From Fibrobacter sp. UWH4 (GTDB lineage: Bacteria > Fibrobacterota > Fibrobacteria > Fibrobacterales > Fibrobacteraceae), in contig NZ_FRAY01000003.1 in assembly GCF_900142475.1 (NCBI RefSeq), forward strand, positions 1 to 64,000: DNA of 64,000 nucleotides. Direction: 5' to 3'. Under the pieces are notes generated by a model that saw only the letters and a list, made by a program, of their open reading frames with translations, was not told where the DNA came from and did not search any database. Of the stretch, positions 7,112 to 15,928 are shown piece by piece. A program made the translations under genes and the position numbers. How positions within the stretch are numbered: position 1 is the first letter of the stretch; each line of letters begins with the position of its first letter.

Positions 7112-7888
7112 ATGGACGAAAAGAAAGATGCTCTTGTTATTGGCGGTCACGAATTCAGTTCCCGTTTCATTTTAGGTTCCGGCAAGTATTCCCTTAAGTT
7201 GATTGAAGCAGCGGTGCGCGATGCCGGGGCACAGATTGTGACCCTCGCGGTGCGCCGTGCGAATACCAAGGACCACGAGAATATTTTGGACTATATTCCG
7301 AAGGGCGTGACCTTGCTCCCCAATACCTCCGGCGCACGCAACGCCGCCGAGGCGGTGCGCATCGCGCGCCTTTCCCGCGAACTCGGCTGCGGTGATTTCG
7401 TTAAAATCGAAATCATGCGCGACACCAAGTACCTTTTGCCCGACAACTACGAAACCATCAAGGCGACTGAAACCTTGGCGAAAGAGGGTTTCGTAGTGAT
7501 GCCTTATATGTACCCGGATTTGAATGTGGCGCGCGACCTCGTGAACGCAGGTGCCGCAGCCGTGATGCCGCTCGCCGCTCCGATTGGAAGCAACAAGGGG
7601 CTTTCGACTCGCGAATTCATCCAAATTCTCATCGATGAAATCGACCTTCCGATTATCGTGGATGCGGGCATCGGCAAACCGTCTGAAGCTTGCGCTGCCA
7701 TGGAAATGGGCGCCGCTGCGATTATGGCGAATACAGCACTTGCAACCGCCGGTGACTTGCCTATGATGGCGCAGAGTTTCAAGCTTGCCATCGAAGCGGG
7801 CCGCAAGGCTTACCTCGCTGGCCTTGGCCGCGTACTGACCCGCGGCGCTTCTGCCTCCGACCCGCTCACGGGATTCTTGAGAGACTAA
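7112..7888 (+). CDS. thiG: Thiazole synthase ThiG
   Basis: A 258-residue TIM-barrel enzyme of normal length that condenses deoxyxylulose 5-phosphate, dehydroglycine and the ThiS thiocarboxylate into the thiamine thiazole. Conserved stretches are [10 protein letters not shown] near the N-terminus, [34 protein letters not shown] for phosphate binding, and [20 protein letters not shown]. It is separated from thiSF by the GH-A enzyme and the Nudix gene. A plausible ribosome site (AAAGGTAAAG) precedes the ATG. Confidence 0.96.
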   Translation: MDEKKDALVIGGHEFSSRFILGSGKYSLKLIEAAVRDAGAQIVTLAVRRANTKDHENILDYIPKGVTLLPNTSGARNAAEAVRIARLSRELGCGDFVKIEIMRDTKYLLPDNYETIKATETLAKEGFVVMPYMYPDLNVARDLVNAGAAAVMPLAAPIGSNKGLSTREFIQILIDEIDLPIIVDAGIGKPSEACAAMEMGAAAIMANTALATAGDLPMMAQSFKLAIEAGRKAYLAGLGRVLTRGASASDPLTGFLRD

Positions 7889-7893
7889 ATATA

Positions 7894-7925
7894 TCTAAGC
7901 TCTAAGTTCTACCAACTAAGCTCTT
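7894..7925. repeat. Degenerate heptamer array between thiG and the DUF748 gene
   Basis: TCTAAGC TCTAAGT TCTACCA ACTAAGC TCTT: four consecutive 7-bp units. The array fills almost the whole gap between two convergent genes and recurs as a near copy at 51450-51477. Confidence 0.7.
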
Positions 7926-10187
7926 TTATTGCACATCAATCTGCACCTTGTACATCGCCTTTTTCGGCGTGAGTGCGCTGCGCGGGGCTGTTGTCACGGT
8001 CACGTTCTTCTTGGTGACTCCGGGCTGTTGCTGTAGGGTCTTGAGCAGTTCTTGGTTGCGGGCCTCGGCCATATCAAGGATTTCTTTTTCGAGAGTCTTG
8101 CGGTCGAGTTCCTTGGCGTGTGCGTCGGCGTAGGCGGCGTATGCGCTGTCCTTGTCGGCGATAGCCTGGATGGCCTTTTCATCGAGTTCGTTGAGCGTCG
8201 CCTTGTTCTGCGTTGCCTTGTAGAATTCTGTTTTCAACTTGCGCGTCTTGTAGGCGTCAACGGTTCGCTTCAGGTTGAAGCTCTGAACGAAGTTTAATTT
8301 GAGCTTGCTGTCCTTGGCGAGCGCTTCAGTCATCTTTTGTGCCTTGGCGTACTGTTCGCTGCTGAATGAACTGGCGAGAGGATCGATGCGTATTTCGTCA
8401 TTCTTGCCGAGGTCAAGTCCGACAATTCCTGCACCGGTCGCGGCGACATTTCCGACAACCTTGAACGGAGAAAGCGCAACCTTAACGAGCAGGTTCATCA
8501 CGGTCTTCCATACGATTTTTAGGTAAGAAAATTCGGGATCCTTCACGTTGCCTTTCACGGGGACGTCGAACTGAATCTTGTCGTTTTTGTCCTTGAGAAT
8601 GTAGAGGCCGACTTTCATCGGAACGGTGTATTCCGGGTCGGTTTCTGAATCCTTGTCGCCCACGTCGATGTTGTAGATGTCAATCGTATTCTTGCTTTCG
8701 ATGTTCCATCCGCTCATCTTGTTTTCGCTCGCAAACGCCATGGTACCCGAACTGATGGGGTAGCCTGTGTAGTGGTGACTATACGGCGAAAAGTGCTTGA
8801 GCGCGAGGTTCTTCACGCTGATGTAGGCGTCCATCGTGCTGATGTCGGAAAGTGCGCCCTTGTACTTGAGCGAAAGCGATCCGCCTTCGGGGAAGGAGGC
8901 TGTTACGTTGATGGCGCAGGGGGTGTTGAAATTGATGTTTGAACCGTTGACGGCGATGTTGCTCACCTTGTAGTTGAACGGCTGCTTGGGCGTGTGGTCC
9001 GTGGCCGTAACGGTGGTGTTGATGACGGCGAGCTTGTTTACAACCGCCTTGAGCGGCTTGGATTTTTCGTTTGATTTCGGCTCTTCGGCAGCGGTTGTAT
9101 CGGAAGAGTTGTTCTTGGCGGGTTTCATGATCGGTTCTAGCAGGACGTCGATGTTGGTTTTGCCATCCTTGAACAGGTCGAGGTGTGCGGATGCTCCGTC
9201 TACGATAACCGAGTCGACGCGGAAATCCATCTGGTCCAGGTTCGCCTTGGCGATGCCCACGCCCACGTGCGAAACGCCGATGACCTTGCCGCTGGTTTCG
9301 GTGAGCTTGATGCCGTCTACGGCGACGGTTCCGCTTACGTTCGAGGCGAGAATCTGGTTGACATTGCCTGCGACGTTTAGGTTCACGCCGAGCGAGCCTT
9401 CAAAATCCTTGTAGTTGATAAAGTCTTTGAGGTAGGGCTTGGCAATGGCGAGCGCGAGCTTGTTGAGCGTCACGTTAACGCCGAAGTCCTGCGTCTTCAT
9501 ATTGAATTGCACCTTGACGCCCAGGTCGCCGCCGTTCGCGAACTTGAGGTTCACGCCGATGTCGGTGTTCTTGTTGCTGAAGTACACGGCGGGAATGGCG
9601 ACGGAGAAATCTTCCAGGTGAATCTTGGAGCCGACCTTGAGGTCTTCGTAAATGATGTTGCCTTTTTCGAGAGTGATGTTTTCGAGGGCGACGCTGAAGC
9701 CGATCATTTCGTTCGGGTCAAGATTCAGGGCTTGAGTCGTGTCTGCGGCTTGCGCCTGCACAGTGGCTGCCTTGGCATTTGCTGCGGTGGAGTCGGCGGT
9801 GCTGTCGGCTGCGAATTTGTCTAAAATGTCGCTGAAGTTGAATTGGTCGCCTTTCTGCGTGACTCGCGTATATAGGCCTTTCAGGTAGATTTCGCTCACG
9901 CTAATCTCTTTTTTGACGAGACGCGTGGGGTTCACGTTGATGCGGAACTTTTCGAAAGCGACGAATGGTGTGGTGCCGTCGCTTTCGTAGATGGCGAAGT
10001 CATCGACGGTGACAGTGAAAGAAAACGGGCTGAAGTCCACGTTTTCGATTTTCATCTTGCGTCCGATGAGTTCCTCGGAGTGGTCGACTACATAGTTCTT
10101 GGCTATGTTGGGGCCGACTTTGAGAGCAACGACGAGGAGGATGCAGAGAACTGCGAGAACGATAAGGGCTATGTAACGCTTCTTCAT
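7926..10187 (-). CDS. DUF748/AsmA-like envelope protein
   Basis: A 753-residue protein with one N-terminal membrane anchor (residues ~5-27, YIALIVLAVLCILLVVAL) and a long beta-rich periplasmic part. The opening (IENVDFSPFSFTVTVDDFAIYESDG...FEKFRINVNPTRLVKKEISVSEI split over ~45-105) is typical of DUF748 proteins of the AsmA superfamily. Larger members of that superfamily bridge the two membranes and help move phospholipids. A low-complexity Ala/Asp/Thr linker lies at ~130-155, and the C-terminus is helical and charged. The role here is inferred from family only. A TATTTTTA box lies 4 nt before the ATG. Confidence 0.75.
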   Translation of the reverse strand: MKKRYIALIVLAVLCILLVVALKVGPNIAKNYVVDHSEELIGRKMKIENVDFSPFSFTVTVDDFAIYESDGTTPFVAFEKFRINVNPTRLVKKEISVSEIYLKGLYTRVTQKGDQFNFSDILDKFAADSTADSTAANAKAATVQAQAADTTQALNLDPNEMIGFSVALENITLEKGNIIYEDLKVGSKIHLEDFSVAIPAVYFSNKNTDIGVNLKFANGGDLGVKVQFNMKTQDFGVNVTLNKLALAIAKPYLKDFINYKDFEGSLGVNLNVAGNVNQILASNVSGTVAVDGIKLTETSGKVIGVSHVGVGIAKANLDQMDFRVDSVIVDGASAHLDLFKDGKTNIDVLLEPIMKPAKNNSSDTTAAEEPKSNEKSKPLKAVVNKLAVINTTVTATDHTPKQPFNYKVSNIAVNGSNINFNTPCAINVTASFPEGGSLSLKYKGALSDISTMDAYISVKNLALKHFSPYSHHYTGYPISSGTMAFASENKMSGWNIESKNTIDIYNIDVGDKDSETDPEYTVPMKVGLYILKDKNDKIQFDVPVKGNVKDPEFSYLKIVWKTVMNLLVKVALSPFKVVGNVAATGAGIVGLDLGKNDEIRIDPLASSFSSEQYAKAQKMTEALAKDSKLKLNFVQSFNLKRTVDAYKTRKLKTEFYKATQNKATLNELDEKAIQAIADKDSAYAAYADAHAKELDRKTLEKEILDMAEARNQELLKTLQQQPGVTKKNVTVTTAPRSALTPKKAMYKVQIDVQ

Positions 10188-10249
10188 ACTTTAAAAATAG
10201 AATTGTTGCTTTGGAACGGCTTGTTAATTTTTTTTAGAGATGCATTTTC

Positions 10250-10257
10250 TATCTTTG
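10250..10257 (+). promoter_or_regulatory. TATCTTTG box 3 nt before the nucleotidyltransferase start
   Basis: TAnnTTTG-type element followed by TTT and the ATG at 10261. It favours 10261 as the true start over the upstream in-frame codon at 10240. Confidence 0.45.
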
Positions 10258-10260
10258 TTT

Positions 10261-11154
10261 ATGATGGAAAACGATTCCCTGAATGTGTTGATCTTGGCGG
10301 CGGGCCTCGGAACGCGGCTTCGCCCGCTGACAAATGACGTGCCGAAACCGCTCGTCCCTGTGGTGGATGCCTCAATTTTGGATTTGCAGGCCCGAAAGGC
10401 CCGTGCGATTGGTAACATTCGGTTACACGCAAACGCACACTATCTGGCGGACCAGTTGGTGGCGGCAGGGAAAAAGCTTGGCTTTGAGAAGGTTTGGGTG
10501 GAGTTGCCCGAAATTCTTGGAACGGCCGGTCCGCTCAAGCGTGTTTATAATGAAGGCTACCGCGGCGGCCTCTTGATTATGAATGGGGACGCCTATTGCG
10601 ATTTTGACTTGAAGGCATTTGTTCGAAATGCGCTGGCGTTGGCGGCTCAGCCGAACGGTCCGCAGGTGGCCTTGCTCGCGGTGGATTTTCCGAAGGTGAA
10701 TACCTTCCGCGTGGGGGCTGATGGCCGCTTGGCGGGCATTGCCGGGAGGTTCGGCGCTACAGAAGGTGCGCCCGCGACGTTCTCGGGCGTTTCGTGGTAC
10801 AGCGACGAGGCTCTTTCGCGAATCCGCGACGGGGAATTCGATATCCGTGAATTCTGGAAGCAAGAAATTGCGGCGGGGCGTGCTCCGTTCGTGGACATGA
10901 CGCAGCTGCATGCGACCTGGATTGATATGGGTTCGCCCGAAGGCTTGATGTCGGCGGTGGAGGCCCGCCTTAAGGAACTTGGCCGTGACCCGAACGAAGC
11001 TGTCGTTGAACCGGGCGTAGAACTGCCCGCAGGTGTGAAAATCCGTCATTCCGTCATTTATGCCGGCGCGGAAATCGCCGAAGGCGAAACAATCGAAAAC
11101 GAAATCCGTGGCAAGGGTTTCAAGTGGAACGTCCCTCCAACCCCTGTTTACTAA
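10261..11154 (+). CDS. Sugar-1-phosphate nucleotidyltransferase (MurU/HddC/RmlA-like)
   Basis: About 297 residues with the hallmark N-terminal loop LILAAGLGTRLRPLT and PKPLVPVVD, and the metal-binding aspartate in MNGDAYCDFD. Such enzymes couple a sugar 1-phosphate to a nucleotide for cell-envelope polysaccharide or peptidoglycan recycling. The C-terminus carries a short segment resembling the start of a left-handed hexapeptide region (VELPAGVKIRHSVIYAGAEI). The exact sugar and nucleotide cannot be read from sequence. Four heptamers bridge its stop to the trmJ start. Confidence 0.8.
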   Translation: MMENDSLNVLILAAGLGTRLRPLTNDVPKPLVPVVDASILDLQARKARAIGNIRLHANAHYLADQLVAAGKKLGFEKVWVELPEILGTAGPLKRVYNEGYRGGLLIMNGDAYCDFDLKAFVRNALALAAQPNGPQVALLAVDFPKVNTFRVGADGRLAGIAGRFGATEGAPATFSGVSWYSDEALSRIRDGEFDIREFWKQEIAAGRAPFVDMTQLHATWIDMGSPEGLMSAVEARLKELGRDPNEAVVEPGVELPAGVKIRHSVIYAGAEIAEGETIENEIRGKGFKWNVPPTPVY

Positions 11155-11178
11155 CCACTAATCACTAACCACTCACTC
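11151..11178 (+). repeat. Heptamer array, exactly four units, ending at the trmJ start
   Basis: CTAACCA CTAATCA CTAACCA CTCACTC followed immediately by the trmJ ATG. The first unit contains the stop codon of the preceding gene, so the array is the whole intergenic gap. Confidence 0.75.
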
Positions 11179-11964
11179 ATGCGTAAATTCAGAGTTGTAC
11201 TTGTTGAACCGGAACATCCGCACAATGTGGGCTTTGTGGCCCGCGCCATGCACTGCTACGCCCTCGATGAACTTTATATCGTTTACCCGAAGCGCGACAA
11301 GGTGATTGAAAATTCATACCACACGGCACCGAACAGTCACGAGGTCCTGGACAAGGCGACCATCGTGCACAAGTTCGAAGATGCCATCGGTGATTGCGCC
11401 TGCGCAGTTGCCTTCAGCCGCCGCATTTACGGGTCTGCCATCAAGCACACGATGATGCCTGGGCTTTCGGAATTGTTGCCCGAGAATGGCACGATTGCTC
11501 TTGTGTTTGGTCGAGAATCTTGTGGCCTCGAAACCGAAGAGGTGAATGCCTGCACGTACCAGTGCGAAATCCCGGTGCCGGGACTTATGAGTTTGAACTT
11601 GGCGCAGGCGGTGACGGTGGGCCTGTACGAACTTTGCCGCAGCGGAGCGCTCGCCAATGGCGAAGGTCGCGCGAAGCGTGGAAGCAAGGGTGCCTGCGAA
11701 ACGGCTCCGGCGACGATTGACCAAATTGACAGCTTCAAGAAGTTCCTGGACCGCTACTTGACTGGCCAGTATCACGACCAGTCGTGGCGTGACAACTTCC
11801 TCAATACGCTTTTGCAGCGCCTGCACCCGACCCGCAACGAACTTTCGGCGATGTTCGGACTTATTCGTAATCTTGCGAAAAAGCCCGCCCGCCTGGAACA
11901 GGCTGCCGACAAGGCCGCGGCACAGAAAGCCGCTAAGGCTGCCGAAACGGCAACAGACAAATAA
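11179..11964 (+). CDS. trmJ: tRNA 2'-O-methyltransferase, TrmJ-like (SpoU/SPOUT)
   Basis: A 261-residue SPOUT methyltransferase. The start VVLVEPEHPHNVGFVARAM and the knot motifs VFGRESCGL and EIPVPGLMSLNLAQAV are those of the TrmJ/TrmH family, which methylates the ribose at position 32 of tRNAs using S-adenosylmethionine. The C-terminal ~90 residues are helical and charged, ending in an Ala/Lys-rich tail, as in TrmJ. There is no ribosome site; the heptamer array abuts the ATG. Confidence 0.85.
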   Translation: MRKFRVVLVEPEHPHNVGFVARAMHCYALDELYIVYPKRDKVIENSYHTAPNSHEVLDKATIVHKFEDAIGDCACAVAFSRRIYGSAIKHTMMPGLSELLPENGTIALVFGRESCGLETEEVNACTYQCEIPVPGLMSLNLAQAVTVGLYELCRSGALANGEGRAKRGSKGACETAPATIDQIDSFKKFLDRYLTGQYHDQSWRDNFLNTLLQRLHPTRNELSAMFGLIRNLAKKPARLEQAADKAAAQKAAKAAETATDK

Positions 11965-11985
11965 AAGTCGTAAACACTGTTTCTG

Positions 11986-12093
11986 TGTCATTGCGCAAGC
12001 GCATGACGGCGTCGGTTCTGCAAAGTATATGCAAGCATTTGCTTTGATAACCTAGCAACGTCATTGCGAGGAGCGTAGCGACGAAGCAATCTA
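11986..12093. repeat. Two REP-like palindromes
   Basis: GTCATTGCGCAAGCGCATGAC at 11986-12007 and CGTCATTGCGAGGAGCGTAG followed by CGACGAAGCAATCTA at 12059-12093. The second is a member of the GTCAT(T/C)... family found in most larger gaps of the window and ends 9 nt before the next gene. Confidence 0.65.
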
Positions 12094-12102
12094 TAGATAA
12101 AT

Positions 12103-12465
12103 ATGGAAATAGAGTACAACATCGCCGGGCGAATTTTGGCCAAGGAAGGCACGCGCGTCATAACGCTTGCCGAAATCCTTGCGTCGCCCTTGGTGGTGAA
12201 TGGGGCTGCGGGTGCCGCGACTTGTGCCGCCGACCTCACTGAAGACATGCTTGCCGCATACTGCAAGTCTGTTTCCGCGCAGAATGCCTGCAAAGTCTAT
12301 CTGTGGAAAGATCGCGAGGAATACGGCAATGCGAACGTGTTCAATGGCGGCTCCGATTACGAAGTCGTGAACGAAATCTGCTTCCTGTGCATCTACGATT
12401 GTGGAAACGAAGTGGCCCGTGAAACCACGGACCACTGGAACGAAAAAATTGACGCCGTTATTTGA
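12103..12465 (+). CDS. Hypothetical 120-residue cysteine-containing protein
   Basis: No family is recognised. It is acidic and soluble, without signal peptide or membrane segment, and has six cysteines (for example ATCAADLTEDMLAAYC and CFLCIYDCG). The gene begins just after a REP-like palindrome and ends 5 nt before the stop of the convergent XRE/zinc-ribbon gene, so no separate terminator is present. Codon use resembles neighbours, which supports a real gene. Confidence 0.6.
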   Translation: MEIEYNIAGRILAKEGTRVITLAEILASPLVVNGAAGAATCAADLTEDMLAAYCKSVSAQNACKVYLWKDREEYGNANVFNGGSDYEVVNEICFLCIYDCGNEVARETTDHWNEKIDAVI

Positions 12466-12470
12466 GGCGT

Positions 12471-12917
12471 TTAGCCTGCCCAATGCTTCAATTGCGAAAG
12501 GTGCGAGTCGAAGAACTTGCGCCTTTCCGCATCTGGCGTATTTTCCGGATTAGGCATGTGCGAAAGCAAAAAGTCCAGCAGCGTATTCTTGTCGGTGTAG
12601 GCGAACTTGCCGTCGGCATAGCACCACTTGCAGTAATCCTCGTTGAAGTTGCCATCGACTTCGCGGCTGATCATCGCGTCGTCGCCGAGGGGCATGCCGC
12701 AACACTGGCAAAAGAGCTGACGTGGAGCGCCGAGCAACGTATTGATGGAAACATTGAATTCCTTTGACAATACCTTGAGCATTTCGGTGTTCGGCTGTGT
12801 TTCGCCGGTCTCCCAGCGGCTTACGGCCTGCCTGGTCACGTGAATGCGTTCGGCCATCTGGTCTTGGGTGAGATTGTGCTTTTCGCGGATGTTCTTCAAA
12901 ATATCTTGGGTCGTCAT
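12471..12917 (-). CDS. XRE-family regulator fused to a zinc-ribbon domain
   Basis: 148 residues. Residues ~4-60 are a classic helix-turn-helix (LTQDQMAERIHVTRQAVSRW). Residues ~68-110 hold two cysteine pairs (FCQCCGMPL...EDYCKWCYADG), a putative zinc ribbon common in regulators of this build. A strong ribosome site (AAAGGAGA) precedes the ATG. Target genes are unknown; the dUTPase gene starts 166 bp away in the opposite direction. Confidence 0.85.
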   Translation of the reverse strand: MTTQDILKNIREKHNLTQDQMAERIHVTRQAVSRWETGETQPNTEMLKVLSKEFNVSINTLLGAPRQLFCQCCGMPLGDDAMISREVDGNFNEDYCKWCYADGKFAYTDKNTLLDFLLSHMPNPENTPDAERRKFFDSHLSQLKHWAG

Positions 12918-13071
12918 AGAATCTCCTTTGTTCGATTACGGAGTCAAATATACTTACGGCCTGACACAAATGCAAGAAACAGGCTGTTGCGTTGTGTAAA
13001 AACTACTTTAGACAATCCTGTTTGTTTCGCCTAGTGGCTTATGCTTGAAATAGACTGTTTTGAAAACTATT

Positions 13072-13079
13072 TATATTTG
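13072..13079 (+). promoter_or_regulatory. TATATTTG box 4 nt before dut
   Basis: TATATTTG, then GCTT, then the ATG at 13084. Same arrangement as thiS; it decides against the upstream in-frame TTG at 13060. Confidence 0.5.
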
Positions 13080-13083
13080 GCTT

Positions 13084-13518
13084 ATGGCATCACAGACGAT
13101 TAAGATTCAGTACCTCGACGATTCTATCACGCGCCTCACGTATGTGGGCGGCAAGTCCGACTGGATTGACCTCGCGGCGGCGGAGACCGTGACGCTCAAG
13201 GCGGGGGATTTCCGCCTGATTCATTTGGGCGTTGCAATGAAGTTGCCCGAGGGTTACGAGGCGCATATCGCCCCGCGTAGTTCCACATTCAAGAATTTCG
13301 GCATCTTGCAGGCGAATTCCGTGGGCGTGGTGGATTCCAGTTATTGCGGTGCAAACGACTGGTGGAAAATGCCCGTGTACGCCACCCGCGACGTGACCAT
13401 CGAGAAGGGAAGCCGCATCGCGCAGTTCCGCATCATGGAGCAGCAGCCGACGCTTACCTTCGAGGAAGGCCCGCTGAACGGCGCAGACCGCGGCGGTTTC
13501 GGCAGCACGGGAATCTAA
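13084..13518 (+). CDS. dut: dUTP diphosphatase
   Basis: A 144-residue trimeric-type dUTPase that turns dUTP into dUMP and keeps uracil out of DNA. Visible motifs: APRSSTFKNFGI (motif 2), NSVGVVDSSYCG with the catalytic Asp and substrate Tyr (motif 3), GSRIAQFRI (motif 4) and RGGFGSTG (motif 5, closes over the active site). Motif 3 has YCG instead of the commoner YRG, a variant also found in other bacterial dUTPases. The MASQ start at 13084 is preferred over TTG 13060. Confidence 0.93.
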   Translation: MASQTIKIQYLDDSITRLTYVGGKSDWIDLAAAETVTLKAGDFRLIHLGVAMKLPEGYEAHIAPRSSTFKNFGILQANSVGVVDSSYCGANDWWKMPVYATRDVTIEKGSRIAQFRIMEQQPTLTFEEGPLNGADRGGFGSTGI

Positions 13519-13539
13519 AATTTCTACATTTGTCTGCGT

Positions 13540-14097
13540 ATGCAGATTCTTGAAAGTTTGGATTATTGGTTTTGGATTCCGGTATTTTTTTGGATCGGAC
13601 TGTACTTTTGGTTTTATCGCGTCACCTATCCGCGCTACATGAAAAAATTGGTCAGAAAAGGAATCAAATGGGCGTATGTCCCTGCGTGGCGTGGTTATTG
13701 GCTTCCGTTGGATTTTCTTTTTACACTTCTGATGGCGTTGGTATCGGCGCTTCCGGCTGTCTGGGTGTTTTTCAAGTGGCTTGATTACCCTTGGTACTAC
13801 GGTTTTGCTGTATCGCCGCTGTTCTTTATCGTCGGAGCGGTTCTTTGCCGTACCGCCAAGAGCAAGACAGCAGAACTTTATCAGTCCGCTTATTTTTTGG
13901 AGTATCGTAAGGTTCGTTACGAATCCGAAATCAGGGGCAATTTCCGCAGCGAGAGCGATGTCCATAACCATACCATCTGGAGCTTTACCAAGAAGCTGAA
14001 AAATGCAGAAGCTCACGGTCGCTTGTGGAAATACGTGAATGCGATGGCGAAGACGAAAAAGATTCCGCCCGATGTTTACGCAGAGACGATGTACTAG
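13540..14097 (+). CDS. Hypothetical inner-membrane protein
   Basis: 185 residues, aromatic-rich, with about three hydrophobic segments: ~8-27 (YWFWIPVFFWIGLYFWFY), ~58-82 (LDFLFTLLMALVSALPAVWVF) and ~88-107 (YYGFAVSPLFFIVGAVL). A soluble charged C-terminus follows. No known family is recognised. A TACATTTG box lies 7 nt before the ATG. It ends 9 nt before the squalene/phytoene-synthase gene, so the two are probably co-transcribed. Confidence 0.7.
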   Translation: MQILESLDYWFWIPVFFWIGLYFWFYRVTYPRYMKKLVRKGIKWAYVPAWRGYWLPLDFLFTLLMALVSALPAVWVFFKWLDYPWYYGFAVSPLFFIVGAVLCRTAKSKTAELYQSAYFLEYRKVRYESEIRGNFRSESDVHNHTIWSFTKKLKNAEAHGRLWKYVNAMAKTKKIPPDVYAETMY

Positions 14098-14106
14098 GAG
14101 CCTTCA

Positions 14107-15228
14107 ATGATGTCCAATATCCTAGATTCAATTGGAGTAGGCGAAAACGTCCTCGATGGCCGCGCGGCATGGAAGTATGCCGAAGAGATTCTCTTGCAGG
14201 TCTCGAGAACTTTTGCGCTCAACATCAATGTCCTGAAGGGAAAACTTCACAAGAGTATCTTGCTTGCCTATCTGTATCTGCGCATTGCCGATACGGTAGA
14301 AGACGATCCTGATATGAAGGCTTCCGAGAAGGAAATTGTCTTGGGCCTGCTTGCCGACATTTTCAGGACGGCGGACCTGCCTGAAGAGGCTGTTGCAAAA
14401 TTTGAACGCTCGCTCCCGGAAAGTTGGCGTAAGTCGGAACACCCGTACATGAACTTGTGCCTGCATACGCACGTGGTGGTTCCGCTGCTGAAGGAATTGC
14501 CTGAAGTCTATGCGGCTCCGGTGCGTGCGGTGACGATTGAAATGTGTCATGGCATGGCGAAGTTTGCGCTCAGGCAAGAGGCGGCGCTCAGTTCCGGCTG
14601 GTTTACGCTGGAGAGTGTCGCCGACCTCGACGAATACTGTTACTATGTGGCGGGTATTGTCGGCAAACTTCTGACGAATCTTTTTGCCGCGGACACTTGC
14701 CTGATCGGTGATGCTCGCAAGGCCGAAATGCAGAAACTCGATGTGAGTTTCGGGCTTGCGTTGCAGGTGGCGAACATCGTGAAGGACTGCATCGAAGATT
14801 CGTCTCGCCGAGTCTGCTTTGTGCCCGAAGAAATTTGCCGTAGGCATGGATTCGCTCATTCATATGAAATGTTCAATGTCCCGACGGATGCCGCTGCGAA
14901 GGTCGATTTTGACAAGCGCCGCGCCGCCGTCATGGGTGAACTCGTGAAAAAAGCCTGGGGACACCTGGACGATGCGATTGCCTATACCAAGCTGATTCCG
15001 AATGTCAAGATGCGCACGAGGCTTTTCTGCCTATGGCCGCTCTTTATGGCCGCCGAGAACATGAAATTGATTGGCGACGGTTCGAGCCTCTTTGCTTCCG
15101 AGAAAAAGGTCAAGATTACCCGCGATACCGTGAAGCGGATTATCAAGTCGACCACATTGCATTTCTATTCGGATCGCTGGATTGAAAAGTCTTACGCTAA
15201 ATTGAAGAGCGAGGCGCAAACCTTATAA
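14107..15228 (+). CDS. Squalene/phytoene synthase family protein
   Basis: A 373-residue head-to-head prenyl synthase. It shows SRTFALNI at 33-40, the first Asp-rich motif D62-T-V-E-D66 in RIADTVEDD, and the second in NIVKDCIEDSSR. Such enzymes join two C15 or C20 diphosphates to squalene, dehydrosqualene or phytoene, starting hopanoids or carotenoids. No partner genes (cyclase, desaturase) are nearby, so the product is open. An AGGAG ribosome site lies before the paired ATG codons at 14107/14110. The protein is somewhat longer than the usual ~280-350 residues. Confidence 0.85.
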   Translation: MMSNILDSIGVGENVLDGRAAWKYAEEILLQVSRTFALNINVLKGKLHKSILLAYLYLRIADTVEDDPDMKASEKEIVLGLLADIFRTADLPEEAVAKFERSLPESWRKSEHPYMNLCLHTHVVVPLLKELPEVYAAPVRAVTIEMCHGMAKFALRQEAALSSGWFTLESVADLDEYCYYVAGIVGKLLTNLFAADTCLIGDARKAEMQKLDVSFGLALQVANIVKDCIEDSSRRVCFVPEEICRRHGFAHSYEMFNVPTDAAAKVDFDKRRAAVMGELVKKAWGHLDDAIAYTKLIPNVKMRTRLFCLWPLFMAAENMKLIGDGSSLFASEKKVKITRDTVKRIIKSTTLHFYSDRWIEKSYAKLKSEAQTL

Positions 15229-15230
15229 AC

Positions 15231-15263
15231 GTCATTGCGAACCCCATAGGGGCGAAGCAATCC
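15231..15263. repeat. REP-like palindrome
   Basis: GTCATTGCGAACCCCATAGG GGCGAAGCAATCC, a member of the dispersed GTCAT family, sits 3 nt after a stop codon and 10 nt before lspA. Confidence 0.65.
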
Positions 15264-15273
15264 AAAGAAGAAT

Positions 15274-15843
15274 ATGAAAAAATTTGATTTTATAAATAAG
15301 TGGCCGTTCCATTTGGGCGTTATTCTTTTTAGCATTGTTGCCGATCAGCTGACAAAGCTATGGGCGCTTGTGCGTTTTACGAACGAGACCGGAGCGCCGA
15401 ATCACGACGTCATCAACGTTGTCGGTGAACTGGTTCGCTTTCAGTTGGTGTTTAACAAGGGTGCTGCATTCAGCAGTCGTCCGCAAGATCTGATGCCTTT
15501 CTTGCCTCCGTGGCTGTTTTTCTTGCTGATTTCGGTTGTGGCGACGATTGTACTTTTGTGGTTCTACAAGTCCATTGATAAGCGCGATTGGATGAGCCGT
15601 CTCGGTGTAGTGATGATTTTGGGCGGTGCCGTCGGTAACTTTATCGACCGTATGCGCCTTTCGATGGTGGTTGATTTTATCGACTGCGATTTTCCTGATT
15701 TTATCATGACTCGTTTCCCGACGTACAATGTTGCCGATTCTTTTGTAACGGTCGGTGTCGCCATTGTGATTCTTTCACCCATTATTTTGAAGAAAATCCA
15801 TCAAGAAATTAAGAATGAAAAAGAGCATAGAACCGAAACGTGA
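15274..15843 (+). CDS. lspA: Lipoprotein signal peptidase LspA
   Basis: A 189-residue polytopic membrane peptidase with four membrane segments. It cleaves prolipoprotein signal peptides after lipidation. The catalytic aspartates are visible as D125 in GNFIDRM and D155 in YNVADS, and the family motif NKGAAFS is at 61-67. The tail is charged (KKIHQEIKNEKEHRTET). Its substrates include several lipoproteins in this window. A weak AAGAAG ribosome site lies before the ATG. Confidence 0.95.
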   Translation: MKKFDFINKWPFHLGVILFSIVADQLTKLWALVRFTNETGAPNHDVINVVGELVRFQLVFNKGAAFSSRPQDLMPFLPPWLFFLLISVVATIVLLWFYKSIDKRDWMSRLGVVMILGGAVGNFIDRMRLSMVVDFIDCDFPDFIMTRFPTYNVADSFVTVGVAIVILSPIILKKIHQEIKNEKEHRTET

Positions 15844-15850
15844 CCCCCTG

Positions 15851-15900
15851 CGTCATCCTGGAGCGCAGCGACGGGATCCACCCTTCGATCGAGAATGACT
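15851..15900. repeat. REP-like palindrome (GTCATCCTGGAG...GGGATCC type)
   Basis: CGTCATCCTGGAGCGCAGCG ACGGGATCC followed by a second half TTCGATCGAGAATGAC. It lies between lspA and rluD. Confidence 0.65.
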
Positions 15901-15908
15901 TGATTTAA

Positions 15909-15928
15909 CCTCCTACTTCCTACTGCTT
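15909..15928 (+). repeat. Short heptamer array before rluD
   Basis: CCTCCTA CTTCCTA CTGCTT(A), three 7-bp units running into the rluD start codon. Confidence 0.55.
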
